NCBI GenBank assembly: GCA_028700355.1
Contig: JAQVSX010000038.1
Location: forward strand, 1-6,675
Reading direction: 5' to 3'
DNA length: 6,675 nucleotides
Origin: Clostridia bacterium
GTDB lineage: Bacteria; Bacillota; Clostridia; Christensenellales; HGM11417
Numbering within the stretch: the first letter of the stretch is position 1; each line of letters starts with the position of its first letter. The translations under genes and the position numbers were made by a program. The notes under the pieces are model-generated. The model was not told where the DNA came from, ran no database searches, and worked only from the letters and a program-made list of their open reading frames with translations. Shown piece after piece: positions 6,311 through 6,675 of the stretch.

Positions 6311-6334
6311 TGTTTATGCAAATATATATATTAT
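6306..6334 (+). promoter_or_regulatory. Sigma-A promoter of the rightward small gene
   Basis: TTGACT (6306-6311) and TATTAT (6329-6334) are separated by 17 nt, each one base off consensus. A second -10-like TATAAT lies at 6340-6345 without a good -35. The predicted leader is about 80 nt. It contains an inverted repeat (6355-6361 with 6366-6372, 4-nt spacer). Confidence 0.65.
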
Positions 6335-6421
6335 TGTAATATAATACTATTCCCAATTTAAAAAGTTAAATTTTATATTGGTATTTTGAGTTAGTATTAG
6401 GTATAAAACAGGAGTTTTTTT

Positions 6422-6673
6422 ATGATTGAAATTTGGGTAAAAGTAATAAAGGAGCAAAAAATTGTTACAGATTATATATACAAAAGCAGCGGAGAAAACC
6501 TTGAACAAATGCTGCGAAGCATTTGCGAAAAGGCAGATATCCCCACACCGCTATTGCTCGATAAGCACAAAAAACAATATAAAAAATTTAATCAGGCAAA
6601 ATTTATTAAAGAGGAATTTGTTGAAAGCGTAGATTTCGACCGCCTTATAATAGAAAATGTAACTGCCGAATAA
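6422..6673 (+). CDS. Small conserved-looking protein of unknown function
   Basis: This complete 83-residue frame ends in TAA and is preceded by a strong AGGAG (6410-6414) seven bases before the ATG. It also has its own promoter, so it is a real gene despite its size. The protein has no signal peptide, membrane segment or cysteine pair; its one cysteine is in ICEKADIPTP (34-43). It is charged, with lysine-rich stretches (about 48-63) and an acidic, hydrophobic end (FVESVDFDRLIIENV, 66-80). The opening IWVKVIKEQKIVTDYIY suggests beta strands. From memory, the layout (xVWxKVIK start, DIPTPxLL centre, FVESVDFDxLxxEN end) resembles uncharacterised small proteins in many clostridial genomes; I know of no assigned function. 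It is transcribed away from rex out of a shared promoter region, which suggests shared control but not a role. Confidence 0.8.
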   Translation: MIEIWVKVIKEQKIVTDYIYKSSGENLEQMLRSICEKADIPTPLLLDKHKKQYKKFNQAKFIKEEFVESVDFDRLIIENVTAE

Positions 6674-6675
6674 GT

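Noticed and set aside
6316..6346. Run of alternating A/T (around 6321-6346) as a microsatellite or origin-type unwinding element
   Set aside because: It is short and accounted for by overlapping -10 elements in an AT-rich promoter; no DnaA-box cluster is nearby.
6243..6421. Classical Rex operator (TTGTGA-type or TTGTTAA-N4-TTAACAA) in the rex upstream region
   Set aside because: Neither form was found; only a partial core-like match at 6355-6372, reported separately at low confidence.

Overview
The window reads as chromosome of a low-G+C Bacillota, most likely an uncultured or anaerobic member of the Clostridia. The evidence is a SigI-type sigma factor, a full-length Rex redox repressor, strong GGAGG-type ribosome binding sites, AT-rich spacers with sigma-A promoters, and a small protein of a type I associate with clostridial genomes. 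All recognisable full-length genes are on the minus strand except one short gene at the right edge. Nothing points to a phage, IS element, CRISPR array or RNA gene, and no gene-free stretch exceeds 300 bases.

Layout, in the direction of minus-strand transcription (right to left). A divergent promoter region (about 6243-6421) drives rex leftward and a small uncharacterised gene rightward. rex, an Lrp/AsnC regulator and a class I/II aminotransferase follow as a tight operon: a 13-nt gap, then a 4-nt ATGA overlap. After about 100 nt comes sigI, with its own -10-like box and no rsgI anti-sigma gene beside it. trxA (thioredoxin) follows with its own promoter-like element and a strong intrinsic terminator. 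Next is gdhA (glutamate dehydrogenase), with an extended -10 promoter and a GTG start, ending at a hairpin. The last unit starts from a near-consensus promoter (1122-1150). It encodes a double-SIS sugar-phosphate isomerase/deaminase, then a second gene of which only the first eight codons lie in the window.

Functionally, the genes suggest amino-acid catabolism tied to redox state. The aminotransferase can pass amino groups to 2-oxoglutarate. Glutamate dehydrogenase can regenerate 2-oxoglutarate from glutamate while producing reduced nicotinamide cofactor. Rex senses NADH/NAD+, the Lrp-type protein probably senses an amino acid, and thioredoxin handles thiol redox. The grouping is seen in the sequence; the functional coupling is inference. 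The SIS-protein unit looks like a separate amino-sugar module.

The parts most worth a second look are the rex/small-gene divergent promoter, where the two -35 boxes are only 5 bp apart inside a 15-nt palindrome; the unexplained small protein; the sigI without its usual partner; and a promoter pattern shared by sigI and trxA.
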